64,000 nt of DNA from Pseudoxanthomonas jiangsuensis (GTDB lineage Bacteria; Pseudomonadota; Gammaproteobacteria; Xanthomonadales; Xanthomonadaceae), in the NCBI RefSeq assembly GCF_010093185.1, contig NZ_PDWL01000006.1:1-64000 (forward strand), read 5' to 3'. Shown piece after piece: positions 40,499 through 49,626 of the stretch. How positions within the stretch are numbered: the first letter of the stretch is position 1; each line of letters begins with the position of its first letter. The notes below the pieces were generated by a model. It saw nothing but the letters and a program-made list of their open reading frames with translations, did no database searches and was not told where the DNA came from. The position numbers were made by a program, and so were the translations under genes.

Positions 40499-41814
40499 CC
40501 GCGCTGGCGATCGACACAGCGGCCGTGTTCGAGCCGCTGCTGGCGCCTGCGCGCTACAAGGGCGCCCACGGCGGCCGCGGCTCGGGCAAGTCCCACTTCT
40601 TCGCCGGCCTGGCCGTCGAGGACGCCATCGCCTTCCCGGGCGAGTCAGGCGAGGGCCTGCGGATGGTGTGCATCCGCGAGGTGCAGAAGTCCCTGAAGCA
40701 CTCCGCGAAGTCCCTGATCGAGGCCAAGCTGGCCGAGTTCGGGCTGCGGGAGGCGGACGGTTTCAAGGTGTTCAACGAGGTGATCAAGACCCCCGGCGAC
40801 GGGGTGATCATCTTCCAGGGCATGCAGGACCACACGGCCGACTCGATCAAGTCGCTGGAGGGGTTCCACCGGGCATGGGTCGAGGAGGCGCAGAGCCTGT
40901 CGAGCACGTCGCTCGGGCTGCTGCGGCCGACGATCCGCTGGGAGGACGCCGCGCGCGGCCTGGCCTCGGAAATGTGGTTCGGCTGGAACCCTCGGCGCAA
41001 GACCGACCCGGTGGACGTGCTGCTGCGCGGAGAGAACCTCCCGACCGGCGCGGCGGTGGTGCGGGCCAACTGGTCCGACAATCCGTGGTTCCCGTCGGTC
41101 CTGGAGCAGGAGCGCCTGGACTGCCTGCGGGACAGCCCGGACCAGTACGACCACATCTGGGAGGGCGGGTACGCCACGGCGGCCGCCGGCGCCTACTTCG
41201 CGCAGGCCCTGGTGACGGCCAAGGCCGAGGGGCGCATCGGCCGGGTCGCTGCTGATCCGCTGATGACGACCCGGGGCTACTGGGACATCGGCGGCACCGG
41301 CGCCAAGGCCGACGCCTGCGCCATCTGGATCGTGCAGTTCGTGGGCCGCGAGGTCCGGGTGCTGGACTACTACGAGGCCCAGGGCCAGCCGCTGGCGACC
41401 CATGTGGCCTGGCTGCGGTCGCGGGGCTACGAGCGCGCCCAGTGCGTGCTGCCTCACGACGGCGCGGCCAACGACAAGGTGCACCAGGTGAGCTACCAGA
41501 GCGCGCTGCAGCAGGCCGGGTTCGACGTGCGGGTGATCCCGAACATGGGCGCCGGCGCGGCCAGCAAGCGCATCGAGGCAGTGCGGCGGCTGTTCCCGTC
41601 GATCTACTTCCACGAGACCACCACCGAGCCCGGGCGCGATGCGCTGGGCTTCTACCACGAGCGCAAGGACGACAAGCGCGGCATCGGACTGGGGCCGGAG
41701 CACGACTGGTCGAGCCATGCCGCCGACGCCTTCGGCCTGATGGCCGTGGACCACGAACAGAACGGCCCGGATCGAAAGCCGGTCCGCCTCAACTTCACTT
41801 CCGAGTTCCGCTGA
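40495..41814 (+). CDS. Terminase large subunit
   Basis: The 439-residue packaging motor has an ATPase domain with Walker A GGRGSGKSH (about residues 26-34) and the Walker B region RAWVEEAQSL. A C-terminal RNase H-like nuclease follows (GYWDIGGTGAKADACAIWIV, VLPHDGAANDK, SSHAADAFG). It fits the PBSX/Terminase_3 group. It translocates DNA into the prohead through the portal encoded next. Confidence 0.95.
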   Translation: MTALAIDTAAVFEPLLAPARYKGAHGGRGSGKSHFFAGLAVEDAIAFPGESGEGLRMVCIREVQKSLKHSAKSLIEAKLAEFGLREADGFKVFNEVIKTPGDGVIIFQGMQDHTADSIKSLEGFHRAWVEEAQSLSSTSLGLLRPTIRWEDAARGLASEMWFGWNPRRKTDPVDVLLRGENLPTGAAVVRANWSDNPWFPSVLEQERLDCLRDSPDQYDHIWEGGYATAAAGAYFAQALVTAKAEGRIGRVAADPLMTTRGYWDIGGTGAKADACAIWIVQFVGREVRVLDYYEAQGQPLATHVAWLRSRGYERAQCVLPHDGAANDKVHQVSYQSALQQAGFDVRVIPNMGAGAASKRIEAVRRLFPSIYFHETTTEPGRDALGFYHERKDDKRGIGLGPEHDWSSHAADAFGLMAVDHEQNGPDRKPVRLNFTSEFR

Positions 41815-43868
41815 TGGCCGAGAGCAAGCCCGACAGCCCCGGTTACGCCACAGAACGGGCGGGCGTGAACAAAGCCGATCTGCATCGCGAGATGCTGGAG
41901 CGGCACCGCACGTGCTGGGACTACTGGAAGCCGCAGTACGACGCCGCGCGGGAAGACGTGGAGTTCGCCTTCACCCCGGACAGCCAGTGGGACGACTGGA
42001 TGCGCGACACGCGCACCGGCCGGCCCATGTACACCGTGAACCGGCTGCGCCAGGCGCTCAAGCAGATCACCAACGACCAGCGCCAGAACCGGCCGCAGGC
42101 CAAGGTGCGCGCGGCTGAGGGCGGCGACGCGGACCTGGCCGAGGTGCGGCAGGGGATCATCCGCGGGATCGACAGCCAGATCGACGCGCAGCGCGCCGTG
42201 GACACCGCGTTCCTGTTCGCGGTCGGCGGCGGCTACGGCGTGTGGCGCGTCAACACCCGGTACGCCGACGACGGAGGCTTCGACCAGGTCATCGAACGCG
42301 AGGAGATCGCCAACCCGTACTCGGTGGTGTTCGACCAGGCGGCCAAGAAGAAGGACCGGCGCGATGCCCGGTTCGCCTTCGTGGACACCCGCTGGGCGCG
42401 ATCGGCGTTCCGGGCGCGCTGGCCGGACGCCAAGCTGGTCTCGGTCGATGGGGCCACCGAGGCGACCAAGGACTGGTGGGCAGAGGACGAGGTCACCGTC
42501 TCCGAGTACTGGTACAAGAAGGCCGAGCAGGTCGAGATCGTGCTGCTGTCCGACGGCTCGGTGCACGATGCTGATGACCTGGCGCTGATCGTGGACGAGC
42601 TGGCCGCGCAGGGCATCACCATCCAGCGCCGCCGCGTGATCGAACGCGACAAGGTCTACCAGTGCATCGTCTCCGGCGCGGAGATCCTGGAAGGCCCGAA
42701 CGAGTGGGCCGGCAGGTTCATCCCCCTGGTGCCGTGCTGGGGCGAGCTGATCAACGTAAAGGGGCGCGACCAGTTCTTCGGCGCCACGCGCTTCGCCAAG
42801 GACGCGCAGCGCATGTACAACTACGAGCGCAGCACGTTCATCGAGACACTGGCCGACCAGCCGTACAGCCCGTTCATGGCCGACGCGGCTTCGATTGAAG
42901 GCTACGAGGCGCAGTACCAGTCGCTGCGCACCCGCCGCCCGCCGGTGCTGCTGTACAAGTCCAACCCGGGCCTGCCCAACGGCGGCAAGCCCTCGCGCGA
43001 GGCGCCGCCGGCGTTCCCGGCCGCGCTGGCGCAGGCCGCGGCGATCAGCGCCGACGACGTGAAGGCCGCGACCGGAATCCACGACGCCAGCCTGGGCGCG
43101 CGCTCCAACGAGACCAGCGGCCGGGCGATCCTGGCGCGGCAGCGCGAGGGCGATGTCGCCAACTTCGACTACATCGACAACCTCAGCTACGCGCTCAAGT
43201 ACGACTTCGAGATCCTCAACGACCTGATCACCGCGGTGTACGACACCGAGCGGCAGATCCGCATCGTGGGCGATGACGGCGCCGAGCAGGTGGTGGCGGT
43301 GAACCGCGTGGTGGTGGACGAGCAGACCGGCCAGCCGGTCACGCTCAACGACCTGACGCAGGGCCGCTACGACGTGTCGGTGACCGTGGGCCCGAGCTAC
43401 ACCACCCAGCGCATGGAGGCCGCCGAGGCCATGATGCAGCTGGCCAACGACCCCTCGCCGATCGGCATGGTCGCCAAGTACGGGTTCATCAAGAACCTGG
43501 ACGCGCCGATGCTGGAGGACGTGCGCGAGGCCGCGCGGAAGATCCTCGTGGGGCAGGGCCTGCTGGAGCCGGCCGAGGGCGATCAGCCACCGCCCCCGCC
43601 GCAGCCCAATCCCAAGGACGTGGCCGGCGCCGAGAAGGACGCCGCCAGCGCCCGCAAGTACAACGCCGAGGCGGAAGGCCAGGAGATCGAGAACCAGGCC
43701 GCCGCGTTCCAGTTCGGCGCCCAGCTCGGCGCGCTCGGAATCGCCGGGCCGCCACAACCACCCCCGCCAGCACCAGCCCCGAACCAGCCCCCGCAAGGGG
43801 GCTTTTTTGTGGCCGGCGCCGGCGCACCCGCAGCACCCGCACCGGGCGGTTTCCCGGGCCAGCCCTGA
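41814..43868 (+). CDS. P22-type portal protein
   Basis: The 684-residue protein matches the P22 portal family: an N-terminal segment with FTPDSQWDDWMRD, QITNDQRQNRPQAKVRAAE, FFGATRFAKDAQRMYNYERS and SNETSGRAILARQREGD. The dodecameric portal is the packaging channel and tail docking site. The last 50 residues are proline- and glycine-rich, and their DNA contains a strong intrinsic terminator (43786-43808). Its ATG overlaps the terminase stop. Confidence 0.95.
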   Translation: MAESKPDSPGYATERAGVNKADLHREMLERHRTCWDYWKPQYDAAREDVEFAFTPDSQWDDWMRDTRTGRPMYTVNRLRQALKQITNDQRQNRPQAKVRAAEGGDADLAEVRQGIIRGIDSQIDAQRAVDTAFLFAVGGGYGVWRVNTRYADDGGFDQVIEREEIANPYSVVFDQAAKKKDRRDARFAFVDTRWARSAFRARWPDAKLVSVDGATEATKDWWAEDEVTVSEYWYKKAEQVEIVLLSDGSVHDADDLALIVDELAAQGITIQRRRVIERDKVYQCIVSGAEILEGPNEWAGRFIPLVPCWGELINVKGRDQFFGATRFAKDAQRMYNYERSTFIETLADQPYSPFMADAASIEGYEAQYQSLRTRRPPVLLYKSNPGLPNGGKPSREAPPAFPAALAQAAAISADDVKAATGIHDASLGARSNETSGRAILARQREGDVANFDYIDNLSYALKYDFEILNDLITAVYDTERQIRIVGDDGAEQVVAVNRVVVDEQTGQPVTLNDLTQGRYDVSVTVGPSYTTQRMEAAEAMMQLANDPSPIGMVAKYGFIKNLDAPMLEDVREAARKILVGQGLLEPAEGDQPPPPPQPNPKDVAGAEKDAASARKYNAEAEGQEIENQAAAFQFGAQLGALGIAGPPQPPPPAPAPNQPPQGGFFVAGAGAPAAPAPGGFPGQP
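43786..43808 (+). terminator. Terminator hairpin inside the 3' end of the portal gene
   Basis: AGCCCCC-GCAA-GGGGGCT forms a 7-bp stem with a GNRA-type loop, followed at once by a run of T to 43808. It sits about 60 bases before the portal stop codon, within coding sequence. It could reduce transcription of scaffold and coat genes relative to terminase and portal, or be masked by translating ribosomes or antitermination. Confidence 0.7.
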
Positions 43869-43895
43869 CCGGGGCAATCCGCCGTGGAGGCGCAT

Positions 43896-44849
43896 GTGAC
43901 CGACAGCACCAGCGATACCCGCACCAGCACCACCGAAATCAAGCCGCGCGAGCCGGTGGACAACAGCCACCTGGACGCAGGCATTGCCGCGCGTGAGGCC
44001 CGCAAGGCCGCCGCCGAGCCGCAGAAGCAGGAAGCCGCACCGCCGGCCGCTGCCGATGCTGGTGACGACGGCCAGGACGAGCCGGCTGACACGCAGAACC
44101 AGACCGGGGAATCGGCAGACCCGGATTCGGGCGATGCGCCCGCAAGGCCCCGGAAGAAGCCCGGTGTGCACCAACGCATCGATGAGCTGACCAAAGCGAG
44201 GTACGACGCAGAACGCGAGGCGCAGTACTGGCGGGAGCAGGCGATGCGGCAGCAGCCGCAGCAGCCGGCCAAGCCGGGCAGCGACCCCGCGCCGGCGACG
44301 GCATCCGCGGCGGCCGACGAGCCCACGCTGGAGTCCTGCGACTTCGACGTGGCCGAGTTCAACCGCCGCCACTACCAGTGGCTGCGGGAGCAGGACAGGA
44401 AGCAGGAGCAGGCGCAGCAGCGGCAGCGCACCCTCGCCGAGAAGGTGGAGGCCTTCCGGGCCGAACACCCCGACTACGACGAGGTCGCGCACAACCCGCA
44501 GGTCCCGATCACCAAGGCCATGGCCGAGGAGATTCTGGAGACCGACCACGCGCCGGCGATCGCTTACTACCTGGGCCAGAACCCGCAGGAAGCCGCCGAG
44601 ATCGCGCAGATGTCCGAGCGAGCGATGAGCCGAGCGATCGGCCGCATCGAAGCCCGACTGAGCGCGCAACCCGCGTCGAGCCCGCAGCCAAGTCAGCCGC
44701 CCCCCAAGACCGTGACCCGTGCCCCTGCGCCCGTCACGACCCTGTCTGGTGCGCCGGCTGTGACCAAGTCCTACGAGGGCATGTCGCAGCGCGAATACGA
44801 AGCGGCGCGCCGGAAGGAGCGTGAGGCCAAGGGGCTGCCTAACCGCTGA
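43896..44849 (+). CDS. Scaffold protein
   Basis: This 317-residue, highly charged, helical protein has a long acidic, disordered N terminus, RKKPGVHQRIDELTKARYDA, a coiled-coil region (WLREQDRKQEQAQQRQRTLA) and a basic C terminus (YEAARRKEREAKGLPNR), as expected for scaffolds whose basic tail binds the coat. It lies between portal and coat, the P22 gp8 position. GTG 43896 is preferred because GGAGG lies 5 bases before it. Confidence 0.8.
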   Translation: MTDSTSDTRTSTTEIKPREPVDNSHLDAGIAAREARKAAAEPQKQEAAPPAAADAGDDGQDEPADTQNQTGESADPDSGDAPARPRKKPGVHQRIDELTKARYDAEREAQYWREQAMRQQPQQPAKPGSDPAPATASAAADEPTLESCDFDVAEFNRRHYQWLREQDRKQEQAQQRQRTLAEKVEAFRAEHPDYDEVAHNPQVPITKAMAEEILETDHAPAIAYYLGQNPQEAAEIAQMSERAMSRAIGRIEARLSAQPASSPQPSQPPPKTVTRAPAPVTTLSGAPAVTKSYEGMSQREYEAARRKEREAKGLPNR

Positions 44850-44869
44850 CCCTACAAGGACTCAATCCC

Positions 44870-46075
44870 ATGGCAAACACCTTCCTCACTACCAGCCTCA
44901 TCACGCGCGAGATCCTCAGCGCGCTGCGGCAGAAGTTCACCTTCCTCAACCGCATCAACATGGAGTACGCCGACGAGTTCGCCGTCACCGGCGCCAAGAT
45001 CGGCAGCACCGTCAACATCCGCGTGCCGACCAATGCCAAGGTGCGCAGCGGCCGGATCATGGATGCCGGCAACATGGTCGACAAGACCGTGCCGCTGAGC
45101 ATCACCGACCAGATGGGCATCGACCTGGTCTACAACAGCGCCGACCTGGCCCTCAACATCGATGACTTCCGCGCCCGCTACCTCGACCAGCCGCTGGCCA
45201 ACCTGGCCTCGCAGATCGAATCGGCGGTCATCCAGCGCAGCCTCCCGTATGCGGCCAACTTCGTCGCCAACGCGGACGGCAAGCTGGACCTCAAGGACGC
45301 CCTGCTGGCCAACAAGCTGCTGACCGACAACCTGGCCCCGACCGAGCGCTTCATGCTCACCAACACCAGCGGCACGGTGCAGGTGATCGACCAGCTCAAG
45401 GGCCTGTTCAACAGCCAGAGCCAGCTCAAGCGCCAGTATGAGGAGGGCCTGATGGGTCGGGCCGCCGGCTTCGACTGGTACGAGACGGCGATCATGCCAA
45501 CGCAGGGTTATGGCGCCAGTGCGATCCCGGGCACCTACGACGTCAACGGCGTGGTGGCCGATGGCGCTACCTCCATCCCGATCGACACCGGCACCGGCAC
45601 CATCCTGGCCGGCCAGCACGTCACGTTCGCCAACGTGTTCGCGGTGAACCCGGCTACGAAGGAGAGCACCGGCGTGCTGCGGACCTTCGTGGTCACGGCC
45701 AACTACGCCGGCGGCTCGGGCAACCTGCAGATCAGCCCTGCCATCGTCGCCAACGGCCCGGAGAAGAACGTCACCGCGCTGCCCGCCGACAACGCCGACG
45801 TCGCCGTGCTGGGCGCCAGCACCCAGACCGGCGTCAACCTGGCCTTCGCGCGTGACTTCGTCACGTTCGCGTCCGTCGACCTGCCGCTGCCGGAGAACAA
45901 GGACGCCAGCCGCGCCACCATCGGCGGCCCCGGCGGTCTGAGCGTCCGCATGATCCGCGACTACGACACGATCAACGACCAGTTCCTGAACCGCGTGGAC
46001 ATCCTGTGGGGTTCGGCGGTGCTGCGTCCTGAGTTCGGCGTCGTGGTGCCGAACGACCCCACCCTGTTCACCTGA
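44870..46075 (+). CDS. Major capsid protein, P22 coat-like
   Basis: The 401-residue protein follows the P22 coat family: NTFLTTSLITREILSALRQK, DKTVPLSITDQMGIDLVYNS, YEEGLMGRAAGFDWYET, an inserted I-domain-like region, and VRMIRDYDTINDQFLNRVDI near the end. It builds the icosahedral head by the HK97 fold. It is 20 bases after the scaffold gene, with AAGGA before the ATG. Confidence 0.93.
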   Translation: MANTFLTTSLITREILSALRQKFTFLNRINMEYADEFAVTGAKIGSTVNIRVPTNAKVRSGRIMDAGNMVDKTVPLSITDQMGIDLVYNSADLALNIDDFRARYLDQPLANLASQIESAVIQRSLPYAANFVANADGKLDLKDALLANKLLTDNLAPTERFMLTNTSGTVQVIDQLKGLFNSQSQLKRQYEEGLMGRAAGFDWYETAIMPTQGYGASAIPGTYDVNGVVADGATSIPIDTGTGTILAGQHVTFANVFAVNPATKESTGVLRTFVVTANYAGGSGNLQISPAIVANGPEKNVTALPADNADVAVLGASTQTGVNLAFARDFVTFASVDLPLPENKDASRATIGGPGGLSVRMIRDYDTINDQFLNRVDILWGSAVLRPEFGVVVPNDPTLFT

Positions 46076-46090
46076 TCGAGGAGATCACAC

Positions 46091-46294
46091 ATGCCCCTGT
46101 CCACTGACACCCAGGCCGCGGCCGCGCAGGAAACTGCGGATGGCACCCTCATCGGCCGCAACGCCACGTCGAAGATCGGATTCTTCGGCACCACCCCGGC
46201 GGTCCAGCCGGCCGCGCTCAGCCTCGCCTCGGTCACGGCCGCGCAGCTGGCCACGGCCCTGGCCTCGATGGGCCTGATCAAGACCACCGCGTAA
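46091..46294 (+). CDS. Small head-associated protein
   Basis: The 67-residue product has GTLIGRNATSKIGFFGTTPA and VQPAAL, then a helix ending in GLIKTTA. The GFFGTTPxxQPA segment is the small repeat seen in phage head-fibre and decoration proteins. It directly follows the coat gene, which supports a capsid role. GGAGA precedes the ATG. Confidence 0.65.
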   Translation: MPLSTDTQAAAAQETADGTLIGRNATSKIGFFGTTPAVQPAALSLASVTAAQLATALASMGLIKTTA

Positions 46295-46343
46295 CCGCAA
46301 CAGCGGGGCGCCTCGAGTTGGGGCGCCCTGCGAGGACACAGTC

Positions 46344-46592
46344 ATGACCGAGAAGCACGCGCTGTACCTGGTGAAGGAGGGCGAGAACGACGGCCGCCCG
46401 GCCCTGTTCGCTGCCGAGGACGTCGAGGCCGCCAAGGCCAATGGCTGGGCCGAGCCGGACTTCCCGAAGGGCACCGGCGAGCCGTGGAACGCCGAGGATG
46501 AGCTGTACGCGCAGGACGCGCTGGCCGAGCAGATCAAGCTCAAGCAGGCGCAGCAGGCCAAGGCCGACAAGGCCGACGGCAAGAAGAAGTAA
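46344..46592 (+). CDS. Small charged structural-region protein
   Basis: This 82-residue, lysine- and glutamate-rich protein (ALYLVKEGENDGRPALFAAE; QIKLKQAQQAKADKADGKKK) lies between the coat and gp4-like genes. The gap before it (46305-46328) holds an inverted repeat, GGGCGCC/GGCGCCC, without a T run. Function unknown. Confidence 0.6.
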   Translation: MTEKHALYLVKEGENDGRPALFAAEDVEAAKANGWAEPDFPKGTGEPWNAEDELYAQDALAEQIKLKQAQQAKADKADGKKK

Positions 46593-46598
46593 CCCCCA

Positions 46599-46630
46599 GG
46601 GGCCGGCGCAAGTCGGCCCCTTCTCTTTCT
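46599..46630 (+). terminator. Terminator between head and tail genes
   Basis: GGGGCCG pairs with CGGCCCC around an 8-base loop and is followed by TTCTCTTTCT. It lies 7 bases after the 46344 gene and just before the gp4-like gene. Confidence 0.7.
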
Positions 46631-46639
46631 GAGGTCCGC

Positions 46640-47038
46640 ATGGCCAAGGTGCAGGAAATCGTTGCGCGGGCGCTCCGCCTGATCCAGGTGCAGGATGCGC
46701 GGCAGCCGGTCAAGGCCGTGGACATGCAGACCGGCATCTCGGCCATGAACGCCATGATCGGCCGCTGGGAGGCCAACGGCCTGTCGCTGGGCTGGGCGCC
46801 GGTGGCCAACCCCTCCGACGACATGCCGTGCCCGCCGGAGGCTGAGGAGGCCATCGCGGCGAACCTGGCGATCACCCTGGCACCGGAGTACGGCACCGAC
46901 GTGTCGCCGGTAGTGGCGGCAATGGCTGCCCGCGGCATGTCGGACCTGCGCGCCGACGTGAAGGCGGCGAACCCGCTGCTGCCTGACCGCGGCGTGCTGT
47001 CCTACGGCTACGACACGCGCACGGATCGCTGGTACTGA
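46640..47038 (+). CDS. Tail accessory factor, P22 gp4-like
   Basis: The 132-residue protein matches the gp4 family: VQEIVARALRLIQVQDARQP, then DMQTGISAMNAMIGRWEANG, LSLGW and EEAIAANLAITLAPEYG. In P22, gp4 adds to the portal after packaging and forms the base for gp10. Order and size agree with P22. The stop overlaps the start of the gp10-like gene. Confidence 0.88.
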   Translation: MAKVQEIVARALRLIQVQDARQPVKAVDMQTGISAMNAMIGRWEANGLSLGWAPVANPSDDMPCPPEAEEAIAANLAITLAPEYGTDVSPVVAAMAARGMSDLRADVKAANPLLPDRGVLSYGYDTRTDRWY

Positions 47039-49401
47039 TGCGCAACCAGCCTGTCCCGCTCGTCACCGGCTTCTACCGGGACGAGGATCGCCCGTTCTCG
47101 CAGCAGGACGTGTGGAACTACCTGCCGTGCAAGACCGAGGCCCAGGGCACGCGCTCGCCGCTGATGCTCAAGACGCCGCCCGGCCTGTTCCCGTGGCTGG
47201 AGGTGGCTGGAGCGCCGCCGGTGCGCGGCATCCACGACTGCGAGGGGAAGCTGTACGCGGTCATCGGCACCACCCTGTACCGCATCTCCCTGTCCGGGGT
47301 GGCCATTCCGATCGGCACCATCCCGGGCACTGGACGGGTGTCGATGGACCACAACCAGCGCGCCAACGGGCAGCAGCTGACCGTGGTCAACGGGGCATCC
47401 GGCTACGTCCTGGACACCTATACCGGGGCGTTCGGCAAGATCACCGACACCGGGTTCCCGGGCAGCGCCGTCATCAAGTTCATGGACGGCTACATGCTGG
47501 GCATCGATCCGGCGGGGCGGTTCGCCTTCAACAGCGCGGTGGCCGAGGCGACCGATTACAACACCCTGGATCGGTGGACGTCGGAGTACCGCCCCGACCG
47601 TCTCGTCGGCATGGGCCGGCTGGGCGGTGAGCTACTGTTGCTGTCGGCCAACTCCGGCGAGTTCTTCGGCGTCACCAGCACGGCGCAGCAGCCGTACCGG
47701 TCGAAGCGGATCTTCATCGACAAGGGCTGCGCGGGGCCGCATACGGTCGTGGAGGCGGACAACTCCGTCTTCTGGCTCGGCTCGGACGGCTATTTCTACC
47801 AGCTCGACGGCTACAACCCGCGCCGCATCTCCAAGCGCCCGATCGAGCAGGCGATCCGCGGCATGGACTGGTGGAACGCCTTCGGCTTCGTCTGGGAGTC
47901 GGAGGGGCACACGGTCGTCTACTGGACCTTCCTCACCGGCGAGACCTGGGGGTGGGACTGCGCCCAGCAGGAATGGCACCGGCGCGAGTCCTACGGCCTG
48001 AAGCGCTGGCGGCCCAGCTGCACGGCCCGCAGCAACGGCAAGTGGTATGCCGGCGACTTCCAGAAGGGGCGCATCTGGCGCATCGATTGGGGTTACGTGT
48101 GGGAGGGCGATCAGGAGTTCATCTCCGGCTTCTCCCAGCCGGTCATGCACGACAACCAGAACGAGCTGATCCACAGCCGGGTCGAGCTGGTGATGGATGT
48201 GGGGCAGGTAGGGCCGACGCCGGGCGCATTCCCCGAGCAACCGGAGGGGCCTTCGATCAGTGGCGCCGCCCCGGATGGCCTGCGTGGGGCGGCCTACGCC
48301 GGCTACACCTACACCGTTACGCCTGGAGATGCCCCGATCTCCAGCACGCTGGTGGTCTCGGGTGAGCTGCCGCCCGGCCTGTCCTTCGACGGGCCAACAG
48401 CCACGATTGATGACACGATCCCAACGCAGAACGGCGAGTTCGGCTTCACTCTGCGCACGACCGATACGAATGGCCTGAGTGCAACGCTGGATGACAGCAT
48501 CAAGATCGCCCAGCCGGTAATGCTGTTCGCCTCCACCCTTGGCGATGACGGCTACGCGGTCATTCCGCCAGACTATTCGCCACTGGCGTGGACGTTCAGT
48601 GCCCCGACGATTGCATATCGGGCGAACGCCAGCGGAAACCGAATCCTCACCTATTCGCTAAGCGGCGGAACTCGGAACACAGACAACCTCGGGTCCTCGT
48701 GGGCCAATTCCACCGGTGATGTTGGCGTCGGGATCGCGTCTCCGAAGCGCGGATGGGGCGATGGCACCGTCGTTCTGATTCCTGGCGGCCTAAATGGCGG
48801 CCTGTATCGAAGCCTCGACAACGGGGCGACGTTCTCCAACCTGAATCCGCCCGCGACATCCGAGGTTGTCGTCAAGGTCGGGAGCAAATGGATCAGCGCT
48901 GCTGGCGGGAACAGCAACACGCTGCTTGTTTCAACCGACAACTTCACGTCCTACACGACCGGAGCGACCATTCCATTCAATACGTCCATGTCCGGCTCTC
49001 AGGCGTGGTCGGCCGGCGGCGTCGCGCGGTTCGCTGGCAGCATTAATGCGCCCGACAGACTTCGCATGACCTCGACGGAAGATGGTGTGTTGGCCGACAC
49101 GGAGTCGCTTCCGACTCTCACCGCGACCCACTTTGGCGGCATCTGCGCCAATGGCGATGGCAGCTACTGGATCGCAGGAACCGACCTTGGCGAGATCATC
49201 TTCAAGGACGGTGACGACGCCTGGGAGTTGGGCGCGACCGTTACCGGGGGCGTGGTGGACATCAAGCACAACGGCCTGGAGTTCCTGGTCCTGACCGACG
49301 CGAACAAGATCTACAGCACGGCCGATGGTGTTGCCATGACCGAGCGCTATACCACGCTTGGACCTGGCCTCACTGGCCGCGCTATGGCAGTCCCGGGGTA
49401 A
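47038..49401 (+). CDS. P22 gp10-like tail hub carrying an Ig-like and beta-propeller extension
   Basis: Residues 1 to about 390 match the P22 gp10 packaged-DNA stabilisation family (SPLMLKTPPGLFPW; DGYMLGIDPAGRFAFNSA; VFWLGSDGYFYQLDGYNPRR), up to RVELVMDVG. The protein then continues to 787 residues. About 405-490 looks like a putative-Ig (He_PIG) domain (VVSGELPPGLSFDG; GEFGFTLRTTDTNGLSATLD). About 500-787 looks like a BNR-type propeller (GGLYRSLDNGATFSNL; LLVSTDNFTSYTTGATI; KIYSTADGVAMTERY). The extension is less GC-rich than the core. It ends with TAA; one codon later, in the same frame, a gene begins that encodes the missing gp10 C-terminal segment. It would plug the tail and hold DNA in the capsid. 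Confidence 0.85.
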   Translation: MRNQPVPLVTGFYRDEDRPFSQQDVWNYLPCKTEAQGTRSPLMLKTPPGLFPWLEVAGAPPVRGIHDCEGKLYAVIGTTLYRISLSGVAIPIGTIPGTGRVSMDHNQRANGQQLTVVNGASGYVLDTYTGAFGKITDTGFPGSAVIKFMDGYMLGIDPAGRFAFNSAVAEATDYNTLDRWTSEYRPDRLVGMGRLGGELLLLSANSGEFFGVTSTAQQPYRSKRIFIDKGCAGPHTVVEADNSVFWLGSDGYFYQLDGYNPRRISKRPIEQAIRGMDWWNAFGFVWESEGHTVVYWTFLTGETWGWDCAQQEWHRRESYGLKRWRPSCTARSNGKWYAGDFQKGRIWRIDWGYVWEGDQEFISGFSQPVMHDNQNELIHSRVELVMDVGQVGPTPGAFPEQPEGPSISGAAPDGLRGAAYAGYTYTVTPGDAPISSTLVVSGELPPGLSFDGPTATIDDTIPTQNGEFGFTLRTTDTNGLSATLDDSIKIAQPVMLFASTLGDDGYAVIPPDYSPLAWTFSAPTIAYRANASGNRILTYSLSGGTRNTDNLGSSWANSTGDVGVGIASPKRGWGDGTVVLIPGGLNGGLYRSLDNGATFSNLNPPATSEVVVKVGSKWISAAGGNSNTLLVSTDNFTSYTTGATIPFNTSMSGSQAWSAGGVARFAGSINAPDRLRMTSTEDGVLADTESLPTLTATHFGGICANGDGSYWIAGTDLGEIIFKDGDDAWELGATVTGGVVDIKHNGLEFLVLTDANKIYSTADGVAMTERYTTLGPGLTGRAMAVPG

Positions 49402-49404
49402 CCA

Positions 49405-49626
49405 ATGAGCGATCACGTAATCCGCATGAGCTACTCCGACGACGGCCAGCCCAACTGGTCGGAGTGGGATGAGCAGAGCATCGGCGAGGTGGGGCAGTAC
49501 GGCCTGCGCGTCGACTGGTCGCGCCTGGGGCGATCCCGCCAGCGCGTCTACCGCTTCGAGTGCAGCAGCCCGCGCAAGCGCGACGTGCTGGCCATGGTCG
49601 GGGTGTTCCAGGGGACGGTGGCATGA
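49405..49626 (+). CDS. Split-off C-terminal segment of the gp10-like tail hub
   Basis: The 73-residue product (IRMSYSDDGQPNWSEWDEQS, IGEVGQYGLRVDWSRLGRSR, QRVYRFECSSP) matches the closing segment of gp10-family proteins, where the phrase SDDGG..W then RLG.SR.RV is conserved. It is in the same frame as the preceding gene and separated only by TAA CCA. It may be made by reinitiation, by readthrough, or as a separate subunit completing the fold. Confidence 0.75.
   Translation: MSDHVIRMSYSDDGQPNWSEWDEQSIGEVGQYGLRVDWSRLGRSRQRVYRFECSSPRKRDVLAMVGVFQGTVA

Noticed and set aside
41652-44669. About 1000-codon antisense frame across portal and scaffold genes
   Set aside because: This is another GC-driven shadow. 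It has histidine-, arginine- and leucine-rich composition and no ribosome binding site.
46305-46328. Inverted repeat GGGCGCC/GGCGCCC considered as a terminator
   Set aside because: There is no T run after it, so it is mentioned only as a hairpin in the gap.
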